From contig NZ_NUQE01000098.1 in assembly GCF_002582035.1 (NCBI RefSeq), positions 27,856 through 59,923 on the forward strand: 32,068 nucleotides of DNA. Direction: 5' to 3'. This stretch comes from Bacillus pseudomycoides (GTDB lineage: Bacteria > Bacillota > Bacilli > Bacillales > Bacillaceae_G). The translations under genes were made by a program, and so were the position numbers. This document shows positions 32,059-32,068 of the stretch, one piece after another (position 1 is the first letter of the stretch; every line of letters starts with the position of its first letter). A model generated the notes under the pieces. The model searched no databases, was not told the origin of the DNA, and was given only the letters and a program-made list of their open reading frames with translations.

Positions 32059-32068
32059 ATGTAAAAAA

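Overview
The window is a stretch of a low-GC Firmicute chromosome, almost certainly a member of the Bacillus cereus group (cereus/thuringiensis/anthracis). The evidence is AT-rich DNA with strong Shine-Dalgarno sites, S-box and T-box leaders, gene blocks in the same order as in B. subtilis (yceCDEFGH; yfkK-yfkJ-yfkI-yfkH; a metNIQ cluster followed by a yusE-like thioredoxin), and at least seven copies or derivatives of a ~150 bp repeat with TTTAT ends that matches the B. cereus group element bcr1. I worked by reading alone; family names come from motif recognition, not searches.

Layout. 1-3010: a bcr1 copy, a SAM (S-box) riboswitch with its terminator, and the methionine ABC importer metQ-metN-metI. 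3060-4210: a shortened bcr1 copy, a decayed gene whose 3' part is still open, a yusE-like thioredoxin and a small Gly/Asp/Cys-tailed membrane protein. 4220-5490: a minus-strand gene remnant and a lipoprotein with two DUF4822-like repeats. 5537-9181: an ankyrin-repeat lipoprotein, guanine deaminase (guaD), a purine permease overlapping guaD, and a divergent LysR regulator. This block looks somewhat richer in GC than its surroundings. 9182-9490: two identical 19 bp palindromic operator-like repeats without an adjacent regulator, plus a mini-bcr1.

9488-12600: a UMF1-type MFS transporter, an alkaline-phosphatase-superfamily phosphodiesterase and a YesK-like membrane protein. 12658-14604: a proline T-box leader and proS of the archaeal/eukaryotic type; a full-length bcr1 separates proS from its terminator. 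14630-18100: an interrupted bcr1 and a 1045-residue secreted cell-wall hydrolase with eight SH3 repeats and a glucosaminidase domain. 18480-23965: the Ter stress module (three TerD paralogues, TerC, YceG, TelA). 24026-26460: yfkK (minus strand), then yfkJ, yfkI, yfkH (plus strand).

26497-32058: a 39-residue hydrophilic peptide, a P1B-4 metal-efflux ATPase (PfeT/FrvA type) with a PerR/Fur-like box next to its -10, an EamA transporter, a YhhN-family membrane protein, a GC-rich structured repeat, and a type I signal peptidase paired with an unknown 143-residue protein.

Functionally the window groups into methionine import under SAM control, purine salvage, proline-tRNA charging under T-box control, cell-wall turnover, and metal/envelope stress defence. 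I do not see an obviously new defence or mobile system. The items that most deserve checking are the orphan operator pair, the bcr1 derivatives that remodel gene ends, the unknown protein beside the signal peptidase, the GC-rich structured repeat and the Ter module.
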